Source: Rhodobacteraceae bacterium EhC02 (GTDB lineage: Bacteria > Pseudomonadota > Alphaproteobacteria > Rhodobacterales > Rhodobacteraceae). From it: DNA of 64,000 nt. Made by a program: the position numbers and the translations under genes. Shown here piece by piece: positions 37,536-48,488 of the stretch. Where the stretch lies: the NCBI GenBank assembly GCA_001650895.1, contig LXYH01000006.1, positions 1-64,000 of the forward strand, in the 5' to 3' direction. A model generated the notes under the pieces. It worked only from the letters and a program-made list of their open reading frames with translations, had not been told where the DNA came from and ran no database searches. How positions within the stretch are numbered: position 1 is the stretch's first letter; each line of letters opens with the position of its first letter.

Positions 37536-38723
37536 TCACGGCTCGCGCCGTTGCCCCTGCGCAAGAACAAGCGGCGGCTGTTCATGATCGACTTCGGGGA
37601 TCACATCCTCGAAATCGAAATTGTCCAGCCGCTTGGCCCGGCGCCCGGCCTTGTCGGCGCTGACCTTGATATCCGCGATATCGCGCGCGGCCTGGCCAAA
37701 ATGGCGATCCAGATTCTCGACCCTTTGGCCCAAACGCTCAACGTCCTGCGACAGCAGACCCAGTTCACGCCGGATGGCGCCGGCCTGCTCGCGCATGCGC
37801 GCATCCTTGAGGATCGCACGCATGGTGTTCAGCGTGGCCATGCAGGTCGTGGGCGACACGATCCAGACGCGGGCTGCAAATCCCTCGCGGACCAGTTCGG
37901 GGAAATTGGCGTGCAATTCGGCATAGACCGCCTCGGAGGGGAGGAACATCAGCGCACCGTCAGCGGTTTCACCCTCGATGATGTAACGCTCGGAAATCGC
38001 CTTGATATGACCACGCACGGACTGGCGCAGCAGGCTGGCCGCGCGATTCAGGTCACCGGGATTGTCCGCGCGCCGCAACGCCTCATAGGCTTCCAGCGGG
38101 AACTTGCTGTCCACCACGATCGGACCGGGGGGATTGGGCAGATGAATCAGGCAATCGGCCCGCCGCCCGTTCGACAGCGTGGCCTGCATCCTGTAGCTGT
38201 CGGCAGGCAGCGCCTTGCCGACAATATCGTGCAACTGGATCTCGCCGAAGGCGCCGCGCGTCTGCTTGTTCGACAGGATGTCCTGCAGAGACAGCACATC
38301 GCCCGACAGCTTGGTGATGTTGTCCTGCGCCTTGTCGATGGCAGCCAGCCTTTGCTGCAATTCACCCAGCGACTGCGCGGTGCGGCGTGCCGATCCATGC
38401 AGTGTTTCTGTCATCTGCCCCGTGACATGCGCCAGCCGCTGCTCCATCAGGCGCATCATCTGCGCCTGCGCGGCCGCCTGCGCCTCGGCGACATGGGTCA
38501 GACCGCCTGACAGTTGCTGCTGACCATCGCCCAGCCCCTGCACGCGCGACGCCATGTAGGCCATCTGTTGCGCCAGCGGTTCCGCCAGCCTTGCCGACCG
38601 TGCGGCGGCGCGCAGGGCAAGGATCAGCAACACAAGCACCAGCAGCGCCAGCAGCATTCCTGCCAGCGCCAGCATCACCGCCGGATCATCCAGCGCATAG
38701 CTCTGACCGCCCAGCGTGATCAT
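37536..38723 (-). CDS. rmuC: RmuC-family DNA recombination protein
   Basis: A 395-residue protein with one N-terminal membrane helix (about residues 16-40), a long Ala/Gln/Glu-rich coiled coil (about 45-150), and the RmuC nuclease-like core: [36 protein letters not shown] and [22 protein letters not shown]. RmuC limits inversions and is thought to be a nuclease acting at short repeats. The start MITLGG overlaps the mutL stop (ATGA), so it is translationally coupled to mismatch repair. Confidence 0.93.
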   Translation of the reverse strand: MITLGGQSYALDDPAVMLALAGMLLALLVLVLLILALRAAARSARLAEPLAQQMAYMASRVQGLGDGQQQLSGGLTHVAEAQAAAQAQMMRLMEQRLAHVTGQMTETLHGSARRTAQSLGELQQRLAAIDKAQDNITKLSGDVLSLQDILSNKQTRGAFGEIQLHDIVGKALPADSYRMQATLSNGRRADCLIHLPNPPGPIVVDSKFPLEAYEALRRADNPGDLNRAASLLRQSVRGHIKAISERYIIEGETADGALMFLPSEAVYAELHANFPELVREGFAARVWIVSPTTCMATLNTMRAILKDARMREQAGAIRRELGLLSQDVERLGQRVENLDRHFGQAARDIADIKVSADKAGRRAKRLDNFDFEDVIPEVDHEQPPLVLAQGQRREP

Positions 38724-40564
38724 CGCCGCCCGAACAGCCGCTCGATATCGGCCAGTTTCAGTTCGACATAGGTGGGACGGCCGTGGTTGCACTGCCCGGA
38801 ATGGGGGGTGGCTTCCATTTCGCGCAGCAGGGCGTTCATCTCTTCAGCGCGCATGCGGCGACCTGACCGGATAGAGCCGTGACAGGCGACACGGCTGAGG
38901 ATCGCCTCAAGCCGGGTCTGGATGCCGGTGCTTTCCCCCTGATCGGCAAGTTCGTCGAGGATATCGAGGATCATGGCGCGCGCATTGACTGCCCCCAGCA
39001 GGGCAGGTGTTTCGCGCACGGCGATGGCCCCACCACCGAAGGGTTCGACCCCCAGGCCAAGGCGGGCCAGATCATCGGCATGATCCAGCAGACGCGCGCA
39101 ATCTGTCGGCGACAGCTCGACGATTTCGGGGATCAGGAGGGCCTGTGCCGCGATGCCATTCTCGGCCATCTGACGTTTGAGGCGCTCGTAGACCAGCCGT
39201 TCATGTGCGGCGTGCTGATCCACGATGACCATGCCCGTGTCGGTCTGGGCGATGATGTAGTTTTCATGCACCTGCGCGCGGGCCGCGCCCAGCGGCAGCG
39301 CGGTTTCCTCGACCTCTGGCGCGGTCTCTTCGACCCTTGCCGCATAGGTCGTCGAGGGCATCTCGGCAAACCCGGGCGACTGCGCTGCATAGGATGCCTG
39401 CCGCGCGGCAAGGCTGGGGCGATCCATCTGGTAGACGCGGGCCGGTTGATGGGGTGCGGCAGGTTCCGGGCGAAATGCACCCAGGGTCGCCGCCGCAACC
39501 GTGGTCGAGGCACGATGTCCCGCTTCGGCCAGCGCATGACGCAGAGCGGTGACGATCAGGCCCCGCGCCATGCCGGGATCGCGAAAGCGGACCTCGGATT
39601 TGGCGGGATGGACGTTCACATCCACCATCTGCGGATCACAGTCCAGAAACAGCGCCGCCGCCGGGTGTCTGTCGCGGCTGAGGAAATCCGCATAGGCCCC
39701 GCGCAACGCTCCGATCAACAGGCGGTCCTGCACCGGACGGCCATTCACGAACAGGAATTGCGCCACGGATGATCCGCGCGAATAGGTGGGCAAAGCGGCA
39801 TAGCCAGTCAGATGAAACCCTTCGCGTTCCGCGTCGATCCGCAGGGCGTTGTCGGCAAAATCGCCGCCCAGAACACGCGCCAGCCGCCCGTGCAGCGCAT
39901 CGAACAGGTCGCCGGTTTCACCGTCCGCCCGGAACAGTACCCGCCCATCGCCCCCGCCCGAGACGTCGCGCAGCGTGAAGGACACGAATGGCTCGGCCAT
40001 GGCCAAGCGCTTGATCACATCGCTGATCGCCTGCTGTTCGGCCCGGTCCGAACGCATGAACTTCAGGCGCGCAGGCGTGGCGTAGAATAGATCGCGCAGC
40101 TCGACCACGGTACCTGTCGTCAGGGCGGCGGGCTTGACGGGGCCGATCTTCCCGCCCGCAACAGTGATCTGCGCTGCATCCTGCCCGCCTGTGCGGCTGG
40201 TGATGGTCAGGCGGCCGACCGCCCCCAGCGATGGCAGCGCCTCGCCACGAAAGCCGAAGCTGTGGATGTTCAGAAGGTCCGAGCCGTCGATCTTGGACGT
40301 GGCATGACGCGACAGCGCCAGCGGCAGATCATCCGGCGCCATGCCGCAACCGTCATCAGTGACACGGATCAGGGTCTTGCCACCATCGGCCAGCGCGATG
40401 TCGATCCTGCGTGCGCCGGCATCCAGCGCGTTTTCCACCAGCTCCTTGACCGCCGACGCGGGACGCTCCACCACTTCGCCTGCCGCGATCCGGTTGATCG
40501 CTGCCTCGTCAAGTTGCCTGATGACAGGGCGGTTTTCGCCTATCTTGGGGTTCGGATGTGCCAT
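38720..40564 (-). CDS. mutL: DNA mismatch repair protein MutL
   Basis: A 614-residue GHKL ATPase. The N terminus has [41 protein letters not shown], and [12 protein letters not shown] proline- and alanine-rich linker follows (about 330-430). The C-terminal domain contains [12 protein letters not shown], the endonuclease motif DQHA(x)2E(x)4E, and a late SIRSGRRM segment. This implies a nicking MutL in an organism without MutH, as in most alphaproteobacteria. MAHPNPK is taken as start. Confidence 0.96.
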   Translation of the reverse strand: MAHPNPKIGENRPVIRQLDEAAINRIAAGEVVERPASAVKELVENALDAGARRIDIALADGGKTLIRVTDDGCGMAPDDLPLALSRHATSKIDGSDLLNIHSFGFRGEALPSLGAVGRLTITSRTGGQDAAQITVAGGKIGPVKPAALTTGTVVELRDLFYATPARLKFMRSDRAEQQAISDVIKRLAMAEPFVSFTLRDVSGGGDGRVLFRADGETGDLFDALHGRLARVLGGDFADNALRIDAEREGFHLTGYAALPTYSRGSSVAQFLFVNGRPVQDRLLIGALRGAYADFLSRDRHPAAALFLDCDPQMVDVNVHPAKSEVRFRDPGMARGLIVTALRHALAEAGHRASTTVAAATLGAFRPEPAAPHQPARVYQMDRPSLAARQASYAAQSPGFAEMPSTTYAARVEETAPEVEETALPLGAARAQVHENYIIAQTDTGMVIVDQHAAHERLVYERLKRQMAENGIAAQALLIPEIVELSPTDCARLLDHADDLARLGLGVEPFGGGAIAVRETPALLGAVNARAMILDILDELADQGESTGIQTRLEAILSRVACHGSIRSGRRMRAEEMNALLREMEATPHSGQCNHGRPTYVELKLADIERLFGRR

Positions 40565-40626
40565 GCCGCAAAACCTAGCATGGCCTGATCCGATTCGACC
40601 ACCATCCAGCAGCGCCTCAGCGCAGA

Positions 40627-41850
40627 TCAGCCACCCGTGGCCGCCTTGTACCATGCCACGATCGCCGCGCGCTCTTCTGCTTCCATGTAGGACAGGTTCG
40701 CGGGTGGCATCGCATGGCTGATGCCTGCCTGCAGATAGATCGCGCGCGCCGCGCCAGCGATATGCGCCTCTGTGTCCAGACGCACGCCTTTGGGCGCCCA
40801 AAGCAGCCCCTCCCAGAACGGCTCGGCCGCGTGGCACATGGAACACCGCCCCATCACGATGTCATGCACCTGCTCGAAACCTTCGGCCTGGGCAAAGCGC
40901 AGGGCGGCCCCCTGCGCTTCCTCTGGTGCATCCGAACGGAACATCGGCGCGGTGCTGAGCCACATGATCGCGATGAAGATCAGAACGGTGGCCGCCCAGG
41001 TCCATGTGGGGTTGCCGATGCGTGCGTGCATCGAATTGAAGTAATGGCGGATCGTGACGCCCATCAGGAACACAAGGCTGGCGATGATCCATGTGTTGTC
41101 GGTGGCGAAAGCCAGGGGATAGTGGTTCGACAGCATCAGGAAGATGACGGGCAGCGTCAGGTAGTTGTTGTGCGTGCTGCGCTGCTTGGCGATCTTGCCG
41201 TATTTCGGATCGGGTTTGCGCCCGGCGATCAAGTCCGCCACCACGATTTTCTGGTTGGGGATGATGATGAAGAAGACGTTCCCGCTCATGATCGTGGCGG
41301 TGAAGGCCCCCAGGTGCAGCATGGCGGCACGCCCCGAGAAGACGCTGGTGTAGAAATAGGCCATCGCCACCAGCACCACGAACAGCGCCAGCATAAGCCC
41401 GGTCTGGTTCGCATCCACGAAGACCTTGCAGAGCGTGTTGTAGACAAGCCAGCCAAAGGCAAGCGAGGCCAGCGACAGGCCCACGGCCTGCCAGGTCGCC
41501 AGTTCCATCACGGCAGGGTCGATCAGGTAGAATTCGGCCCCCAGGTAATAGACAAGAACCAGCAGGAAAAAGCCGCTCATCCAGGTCCAGTAGCTTTGCC
41601 ATTTGTGCCAGATCAGCCCGTCGGGCATGTTCGCCGGGGCCACCAGGTATTTCTGGATGTGATAGAAACCGCCGCCGTGCACCTGCCATTCCTCGCCATC
41701 GGCGCCCGAGGCCAGGTTGCGGTCACGGTGCAGGCCAAGGTCCAGCGCGATGAAGTAGAAGGAAGACCCGATCCAGGCGATTGCCGTGATCACGTGCAGC
41801 CAGCGCACCGCGAATTCAAGCCAGGCACCCATTGCGGCCAGATCATACAT
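40627..41850 (-). CDS. puuD: PuuD, membrane-bound urate hydroxylase with cytochrome c domain
   Basis: A 407-residue protein with about eight membrane helices ([21 protein letters not shown] at the N terminus) and a C-terminal cytochrome c domain with heme motif CSMCH. This architecture is the PuuD urate oxidase of Agrobacterium and others, which converts urate to 5-hydroxyisourate and passes electrons to the respiratory chain. GGAGAGCGTG supports the ATG at 41850. No other purine-breakdown gene is adjacent. Confidence 0.92.
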   Translation of the reverse strand: MYDLAAMGAWLEFAVRWLHVITAIAWIGSSFYFIALDLGLHRDRNLASGADGEEWQVHGGGFYHIQKYLVAPANMPDGLIWHKWQSYWTWMSGFFLLVLVYYLGAEFYLIDPAVMELATWQAVGLSLASLAFGWLVYNTLCKVFVDANQTGLMLALFVVLVAMAYFYTSVFSGRAAMLHLGAFTATIMSGNVFFIIIPNQKIVVADLIAGRKPDPKYGKIAKQRSTHNNYLTLPVIFLMLSNHYPLAFATDNTWIIASLVFLMGVTIRHYFNSMHARIGNPTWTWAATVLIFIAIMWLSTAPMFRSDAPEEAQGAALRFAQAEGFEQVHDIVMGRCSMCHAAEPFWEGLLWAPKGVRLDTEAHIAGAARAIYLQAGISHAMPPANLSYMEAEERAAIVAWYKAATGG

Positions 41851-41950
41851 CACGCTCTCCTTCGGGCAGGGGTTTCGATCAGGCTATCGCAGCATCAACT
41901 TGTTTGTTAATCCTGCGAATGACGGGAACAGTTTCAAGCAAAGACTGATA

Positions 41951-42898
41951 ATGGCCTATGTGAACAACATCAGAATGTTCCTGCGTGTCTTCGAATTGGG
42001 CAGCATGAGCGCGGCGGCCCGTGACCAGCGCACGTCCCCCGCCGTCGCGTCGGCCCGCATTGCGGAGCTTGAAAAGCATTTGGGGGTGCGCCTGTTCAAT
42101 CGCACCACCCGCGCGCTCAACCCCACGGAACACGGACGCCTGTTCTATGACGGGGCGGCCCGCATCCTGCAGGCGATCGACGAGGCGGAAGCCGAGGTCA
42201 TGGCCGCCACGCAATCGCCGCGCGGGACCTTGTTCGTGGCAGCCCCCCTTGGCGTCGGACGCCGATTTATCGCGCCTGCCGTTCCGGGCTTCAAACGGGA
42301 CTATCCCCAGATCGACATCCGCCTGCGCCTGTCGGACCGGGTGATCGACGTGACCGGCGAAGGTCTTGATCTTGCCTTTCACCTTGGCCCCCTGACGGAT
42401 AGCGACCTCAAGGTCAGGGTCATTGCCGATTGCCCGCGCGTCCTGTGTGCGGCACCCGACTATATCGCGCGGCGCGGGATGCCGGCAGATGGGACAGCGC
42501 TGGTGCGCGACCGGCATGACTGCCTGAACCTGCGGTTTCCGGGCGCAAAGGAATTCCAGTGGACCTTGCTGACGACAGACGGCCCCAAGCGGTTCGAGGT
42601 GACAGGCCCGCTGGAATCCGACGATGGCGATGTCCTGACAGGCTGGGCGCTTGACGGGGCGGGAATCGTGATGAAGCCGCTTTTCGAGGTGGCCGAACAT
42701 CTGCGACGCGGCGCGCTTGTGCCCGTGGCAACCGCAACACCGCCCTTGCCCACGCAGTTGGCTTGCCTCTCGCCCAGCCGAAAATATCGTGATCCCAAGG
42801 TCCAGCGCTTCACCGAAGTGATGATCGCCCATTGCAAGGACGCCCTGGCAAGCCTTGATATGTCATTGAAACCAGATAACCCTGAAAGGACTGAGTGA
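41951..42898 (+). CDS. LysR-family transcriptional regulator
   Basis: A 315-residue protein. The N-terminal winged helix-turn-helix (about residues 3-62, VNNIRMFLRVFELGSMSAAARDQ...SAVASARIAELEKHLGVRLFNRTTR-like) is followed by a substrate-binding domain (about 90-300) of the CrgA-like branch. It is divergent from puuD, with 100 bases between the starts, so it could regulate urate oxidation; it is also coupled to the rhodanese gene downstream (TGATG overlap). The effector is unknown. Confidence 0.92.
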   Translation: MAYVNNIRMFLRVFELGSMSAAARDQRTSPAVASARIAELEKHLGVRLFNRTTRALNPTEHGRLFYDGAARILQAIDEAEAEVMAATQSPRGTLFVAAPLGVGRRFIAPAVPGFKRDYPQIDIRLRLSDRVIDVTGEGLDLAFHLGPLTDSDLKVRVIADCPRVLCAAPDYIARRGMPADGTALVRDRHDCLNLRFPGAKEFQWTLLTTDGPKRFEVTGPLESDDGDVLTGWALDGAGIVMKPLFEVAEHLRRGALVPVATATPPLPTQLACLSPSRKYRDPKVQRFTEVMIAHCKDALASLDMSLKPDNPERTE

Positions 42899-43272
42899 TG
42901 AAATCCGAAACCGTCGGCGATGCCGTGTTCGAGACCTGGACCGCAGAGGAACTGGCTGCGGCCTTCAACCGGAACGAGGTGGTGGTCATCGATGTGCGCA
43001 CGCCGCAGGAATACATGTTCGAACATATCGAAGGCGCGCTGCTGATGCCGCTGGCCTTCTTCAATCCCCACAAACTGCCGGGTCAGTCCGACAAGCGAAT
43101 CGTGTTCCATTGCGGATCAGGCGTGCGCAGCGAGCGGGTCAGCCGCGCCGCGATCGAGGCGGGTGTCACCCGCGTCGCCCATCTGGAAGGCGGGTTCGCC
43201 GCATGGAAAGCGGCAAAGCAACCCTACATCGGGACAAACATGGCGACAGGCGCGCCGCAACCCGTGTCCTGA
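42898..43272 (+). CDS. Rhodanese-domain sulfurtransferase
   Basis: A 124-residue single rhodanese domain. VVVIDVRTPQEYMFEHIEGALLMPL leads to the active-site loop HCGSGVRSERV with catalytic Cys72, then LEGGFAAWKAA. It would carry persulfide sulfur between donors and acceptors such as thiosulfate and cyanide or protein thiols. AAGGA lies 8 bases before the ATG, inside the end of the LysR gene. No signal peptide is present, so it is cytoplasmic. Confidence 0.93.
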   Translation: MKSETVGDAVFETWTAEELAAAFNRNEVVVIDVRTPQEYMFEHIEGALLMPLAFFNPHKLPGQSDKRIVFHCGSGVRSERVSRAAIEAGVTRVAHLEGGFAAWKAAKQPYIGTNMATGAPQPVS

Positions 43273-43577
43273 TCAAGGACCGGCGCCGGACCAGCCCGAT
43301 CAAGGCCGGTCCGGGCCGGTGCCGCAAAGACCACGCGTTACCTTGCAGAAAACGCCGCATCCTGGCTGCCGCCGGTCCGACAGCATCGCGGATGCTACGG
43401 ATCAGCCGGGTTGCGGGCCATCCATGGACATGCCTGTCCGGCGCCTCATCTTGACCCGAAAACCCCTGACAGCTGGTTAACACCCGCTTCTTCTTGCCTG
43501 AAATATCCTCGGGGGGGCGTCCCGCAGGGACGGGGGGGGGCAGACAGCCCCCCAGCACCATTTCCACCTGCCAAGCA
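43273..43577. other. Intergenic region with a repeated motif and hairpins
   Basis: About 305 bases without a supported gene, between the convergent rhodanese and amtB genes. The left half is GC-rich with no clear structure. The right half carries the 19-bp repeat at 43490-43508 and two hairpins, CGTCCC-GCA-GGGACG at 43518-43532 and GGGGGG-N7-CCCCCC at 43535-43553. Confidence 0.6.
43490..43508 (-). repeat. Copy 2 of the 19-bp intergenic repeat
   Basis: The plus strand reads CTTCTTGCCTGAAATATCC. It lies beyond the amtB terminator and next to two GC hairpins. Confidence 0.7.
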
Positions 43578-43606
43578 CAAAAAACCCGGGCGCGGACGCC
43601 CGGGTT
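43578..43606 (-). terminator. Terminator after amtB
   Basis: On the minus strand AACCCGGGCG-TCCG-CGCCCGGGTT followed by TTTT; perfect 10-bp arms, about 33 bases after the stop. Confidence 0.92.
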
Positions 43607-43638
43607 CCCTGTCGTGCTGATCTCTCGGGAGGAAAGGA

Positions 43639-44955
<1,317 letters not shown>

Positions 44956-44977
44956 GTATCCTTTCCCCCGGCGCGGT

Positions 44978-45316
44978 TCAGACCGCGTCCTCATTGGTTT
45001 CACCGGTCCGGACGCGCACGGCCTGTGCCACATCCAGAACGAAGATCTTGCCGTCACCGATCTTGCCGGTCTTGGCGGTTGCGGTGATCGTGTCGACGAC
45101 CTGGTCGGCCATGCCATCGTTCACCACGATCTCGAGTTTGACCTTCGGCACGAAGTTCACGGCATATTCGGCACCGCGATAGATTTCGGTATGGCCCGAC
45201 TGAGATCCAAAGCCCTTGATTTCAGTGACCATCATGCCGCGCACGCCGATGTCGGTCAGAGCTTCACGGACCTCCTCGAGCTTGAACGGCTTGATCGTTG
45301 CAATGATGAGTTTCAC
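44978..45316 (-). CDS. glnK: PII nitrogen regulatory protein (GlnK)
   Basis: A 112-residue PII protein with [20 protein letters not shown], the T-loop [13 protein letters not shown] carrying the uridylylation site Tyr51, and the ATP-binding [11 protein letters not shown]. Linkage to amtB marks it as GlnK rather than GlnB. The start codon is GTG, with AAGGGG 6 bases upstream. It senses 2-oxoglutarate, ATP/ADP and nitrogen status and plugs AmtB when nitrogen is plentiful. The AT-rich upstream region has TTGTGC repeats. Confidence 0.95.
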   Translation of the reverse strand: MKLIIATIKPFKLEEVREALTDIGVRGMMVTEIKGFGSQSGHTEIYRGAEYAVNFVPKVKLEIVVNDGMADQVVDTITATAKTGKIGDGKIFVLDVAQAVRVRTGETNEDAV

Positions 45317-45443
45317 CTGTGTCCCCTTCGTCTGGAGCGGGATAGGGCCCGCATGTTGCAGTTGCAGAAAAGCGGTTTGAGGCTGGATTCTGAAAGACCG
45401 CGCAGGGAAACCGGTCCCGGAAACCGGAGCAAATGTACAATTT

Positions 45444-45478
45444 TTGTGCGATATAGGTTTTTTGACTATTTATTGTGC
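45444..45478. promoter_or_regulatory. Possible regulatory repeats upstream of glnK-amtB
   Basis: TTGTGC occurs at 45444-45449 and 45473-45478, 29 bases apart, in an AT-rich patch. GTACAA at 45435-45440 forms an imperfect palindrome with the first. The TGCAC/GTGCA core resembles half of an NtrC site, but the match is partial. Confidence 0.35.
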
Positions 45479-45572
45479 AAAACAAAAAGCCTTGAGCCGC
45501 GTCGCAAGGGTCAACATTTGCCCAAGTCGTCGCTATATTCGCCCAAACAACAGATGCCGGGCAGAGCAGAGC

Positions 45573-47780
45573 ATGAGTGATTCAGGTCGACGGAAGCCAC
45601 CGTTAGTGGCGGACAAGCGCGTTGTTGCGAAAAAGGCCAGCCCTGTGGCGAAGACGCCCGCATCGAAGCCTTCGAAAGCATCCTCGCGCAAATCCGCGCC
45701 CCGGCGCACGGGCCGCCGGCGCAATCCGATCGTGGCGGTTTTCGCAGGTTTGTTCGGCTGGATCTGGCGAATCGTCTGGGGCTTCACCTGGCGCGTGGGT
45801 CTGATCACGGCCCTGATCCTGGCCGGTGCGATCGGCTATTTCTACACGACGCTGCCAGAGGCAAGTGCACTTCTGGACGGTCGCCAGCGCGGCTCGGTCA
45901 CATTGCTGGATGCGGATGGGCGCGTCTTTGCCTGGCGCGGAAACCAGTTCGGCGGTGTCGTCAGCGCCGAGACGATATCCCCGCATCTGAAGAATGCCGT
46001 CATCGCGACCGAGGACAAGCGATTCTACCGCCATCTGGGCCTGTCGCCGCGCGGCATCGCCGGGGCGATCCGGATCAACCTGCGCGAGGGGCGCGGACCG
46101 TTGTCCGGCAACGGGGGCTCCACGATCACCCAGCAGACAGCCAAGCTTTTGTGCCTGGGCGTGGCCTATGATCCGCAGCAGTGGAAATCCGAAACCGAAT
46201 ACGAGGCAGACTGCCGGCGCGGATCCTTGTCACGCAAGATAAAGGAGGCGGTCTATGCCTTCGCGCTGGAGGCCAAGTACACCAAGGATGAAATCCTTTC
46301 GATCTACATCAACCGCGCCTACCTAGGTGGCGGAGCCTATGGCGCCGAGGCCGCGTCACAGCGATATTTCGGCAAGACTTCGGGCCAGTTGATCCCGGCC
46401 GAGGCCGCCATGCTGGCGGGGCTGCTGACCGCGCCCACAAGCCTTGCGCCGACCAACAACCTGCAACGCTCGCAGAACCGGGCCGCCACGGTCATACGCC
46501 TCATGCAGGATCAGGGCTATCTGACCCAGGCGCAGGCCGAGGATGCATTGGCCAATCCCGCCCAACTGTCCGAAGCGGCCGAAGCGCGCGCGGGCGGCTT
46601 CTTTGCCGATTGGGTCATGTCATCGGGCCCTGAATTCTTCACCCGCAACACGACCGAGGATGTCGTGATCCGCACCACCCTGGATCCGCGGATCCAGAAA
46701 GCCGCCGAAGAGGCCATGCTCTATATCTTCGAGAACAAGGTGCGCGAAGGGTCCAAGGCGCAGGCGGCCATCGTTGTCATGTCATCGGACGGCGCGGTGC
46801 GCGCCATGGTCGGGGGGCGCGATACCAAGGTGGTGGGCGCTTTCAACAGGGCCACGCAGGCGCGGCGACAGACCGGATCGGCCTTCAAGCCCTTCGTCTA
46901 TGCCGCGGCACTGGATCTTGGCTATTCGCCCAACGACATCATCGACGATTCGCCCTATTGCGTGAACATTCCCGGATCGGGCGAATGGTGTCCCAACAAC
47001 TATGACCGCAGCTTCAACGGGCCGGTCACGATGACCGAAGCCCTGTCGCGATCCCTGAACATCCCGGCCGTGAAGGTCGCGCAAAGCGTGGGGCTGGAAA
47101 CCGTGCGGACGGTTGCCACGCAATTCGGCATACAGTCCGACCTAGCGGCAGGGCCAGCCCTGGCGCTTGGCGCCTCGGAGGCCACGCTGATCGAGACGAC
47201 CGGCGCCTTTGCAGGCATCCTGAACGGCGGCTCGGCGGTGACGCCCTACGGCCTTGTGGAATTGCGGATGCAGGGCGAGGATGAGCCGCTGATGACCGCG
47301 ACGGGCGGCATGGGCGAACGTGTGATCCGCCAGGAGGCGGCAGAACAGCTGACCTGGATGCTGCATCAGGTCACGACCCGCGGGACAGGCACGCGTGCCA
47401 ACCTCAAGGATCGCGATGTCGCCGGAAAGACCGGCACGACACAGGCCGCGCGCGACGCATGGTTCATCGGATATTCCGCCGATTATGTCGCCGGTGTCTG
47501 GATGGGGTACGATGACAACACCCCCCTGACAGGTGTCACCGGCAGCGGGCTGCCATCGGAAATCTGGCACGAGGTGATGGCGCGCGTGCATGAAGGCCTG
47601 CCGCCCCGCCCCCTGCCGATGCTGGCCCCGGCGGCGCAGCCGCAGGTGCAGGCGCCACAAGTGTCCGCGGGTCAGGATCCCTGGCAAGGCCAGCCGCGCG
47701 GCACCAGCAACGGCCAGCCCGAAACCCAGACCGCGATCGAACAGTTGTTCCGCGATCTGTTCGGCGCAGGCCGGAACTGA
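45573..47780 (+). CDS. Class A penicillin-binding protein (PBP1A family)
   Basis: A 735-residue bifunctional peptidoglycan synthase. A basic cytoplasmic tail (residues 1-55) and one membrane helix (about 58-92) come first. The glycosyltransferase domain has ATEDKRFYRHLG with catalytic Glu147 and GGSTITQQTAK. The transpeptidase has SxxK at Ser436-Lys439 (GSAFKPF), SLN and KTG at 619-621. The C-terminal 60 residues are proline- and glutamine-rich. It stands alone, divergent from glnK, with a terminator after it. Confidence 0.94.
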   Translation: MSDSGRRKPPLVADKRVVAKKASPVAKTPASKPSKASSRKSAPRRTGRRRNPIVAVFAGLFGWIWRIVWGFTWRVGLITALILAGAIGYFYTTLPEASALLDGRQRGSVTLLDADGRVFAWRGNQFGGVVSAETISPHLKNAVIATEDKRFYRHLGLSPRGIAGAIRINLREGRGPLSGNGGSTITQQTAKLLCLGVAYDPQQWKSETEYEADCRRGSLSRKIKEAVYAFALEAKYTKDEILSIYINRAYLGGGAYGAEAASQRYFGKTSGQLIPAEAAMLAGLLTAPTSLAPTNNLQRSQNRAATVIRLMQDQGYLTQAQAEDALANPAQLSEAAEARAGGFFADWVMSSGPEFFTRNTTEDVVIRTTLDPRIQKAAEEAMLYIFENKVREGSKAQAAIVVMSSDGAVRAMVGGRDTKVVGAFNRATQARRQTGSAFKPFVYAAALDLGYSPNDIIDDSPYCVNIPGSGEWCPNNYDRSFNGPVTMTEALSRSLNIPAVKVAQSVGLETVRTVATQFGIQSDLAAGPALALGASEATLIETTGAFAGILNGGSAVTPYGLVELRMQGEDEPLMTATGGMGERVIRQEAAEQLTWMLHQVTTRGTGTRANLKDRDVAGKTGTTQAARDAWFIGYSADYVAGVWMGYDDNTPLTGVTGSGLPSEIWHEVMARVHEGLPPRPLPMLAPAAQPQVQAPQVSAGQDPWQGQPRGTSNGQPETQTAIEQLFRDLFGAGRN

Positions 47781-47811
47781 CCGGCCCGGACCGGCCATGA
47801 AACCGGGCATG

Positions 47812-47850
47812 AAAAAAGGCGCGTCCCATCGGGCGCGCCTTTCTCTTTTT
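47812..47850. terminator. Bidirectional terminator
   Basis: AAAAAAGGCGCG-TCCCATCGGG-CGCGCCTTTCTC between the convergent penicillin-binding protein and mlaC genes. Confidence 0.85.
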
Positions 47851-47870
47851 CAGGATCAGTCGACGCCCAT

Positions 47871-48488
47871 TCAGGCCGATGCGCGCAGATCCGCAATCAT
47901 CGCGTCGATATTGCCGCCGCGCCGGTCCAGCATCGCGCCGATCTCGGTCCGTTCGGTCAGAAGCATGTTGATGCCTTCGATGAAGAGGTTGAAGAACAGG
48001 TCCTTGCCGCTGCGATCAGAGACAAGGAACGTCACTTCGAAGGGTGCCTGCCCGCGCAATACTGCAAGGCTCTTGACCTCGTAGAAGCTTTTGACCTGGC
48101 GTGCGCCCTGCACTTCGATCTGGCCACCGATGAATTCACGGAAGCGGCGCCCGTATTTCACCGAGATGTAGCGCTGAAACACGGTCGTGAACTCGCGCAT
48201 CTGTGCCGGCGTCGCGCGACGCGCATCGACGCCCATCGCATAGCTTGCGATCGTGGGTACATCGGCATAGCGGGCAAAGATGCGTTCGAACTCGACATAC
48301 ATCGCCTGTTCGGACTTGCCCGAGGCAATCACCTGGTTGATATCAGCCACCAGGGCATCGACCAGGGTCTTTGCCCGTTCTGTCGTCATCGCCATGGCCG
48401 TGTCCGGCAGGGCAAGACCGAATCCGGCCAGGCCAATGGTCGCGGCCACGGATCCGATTGCGAAGCGGCGTGTCACATCACTCTTCAT
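47871..48488 (-). CDS. mlaC: MlaC-family periplasmic phospholipid carrier
   Basis: A 205-residue protein of the MlaC/Ttg2D family. Landmarks are ADVPTIASYAMGVDARRATPAQMREFTTVFQRYISVKYG and a C-terminal LLTERTEIGAMLDRRGG. The signal peptide holds two arginines before the hydrophobic stretch (TRRFAIGSVAAT), so Tat export is possible. The protein would shuttle phospholipids between MlaA and the inner-membrane ABC complex. GAGGACCC precedes the ATG, which lies 10 bases inside the mlaA gene. Confidence 0.92.
   Translation of the reverse strand: MKSDVTRRFAIGSVAATIGLAGFGLALPDTAMAMTTERAKTLVDALVADINQVIASGKSEQAMYVEFERIFARYADVPTIASYAMGVDARRATPAQMREFTTVFQRYISVKYGRRFREFIGGQIEVQGARQVKSFYEVKSLAVLRGQAPFEVTFLVSDRSGKDLFFNLFIEGINMLLTERTEIGAMLDRRGGNIDAMIADLRASA

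Noticed and set aside
43518-43553. G-runs and C-runs near amtB as possible CRISPR or G-quadruplex array
   Set aside because: There are no regularly spaced repeats or spacers; the runs form two simple hairpins beside the 19-bp repeat.
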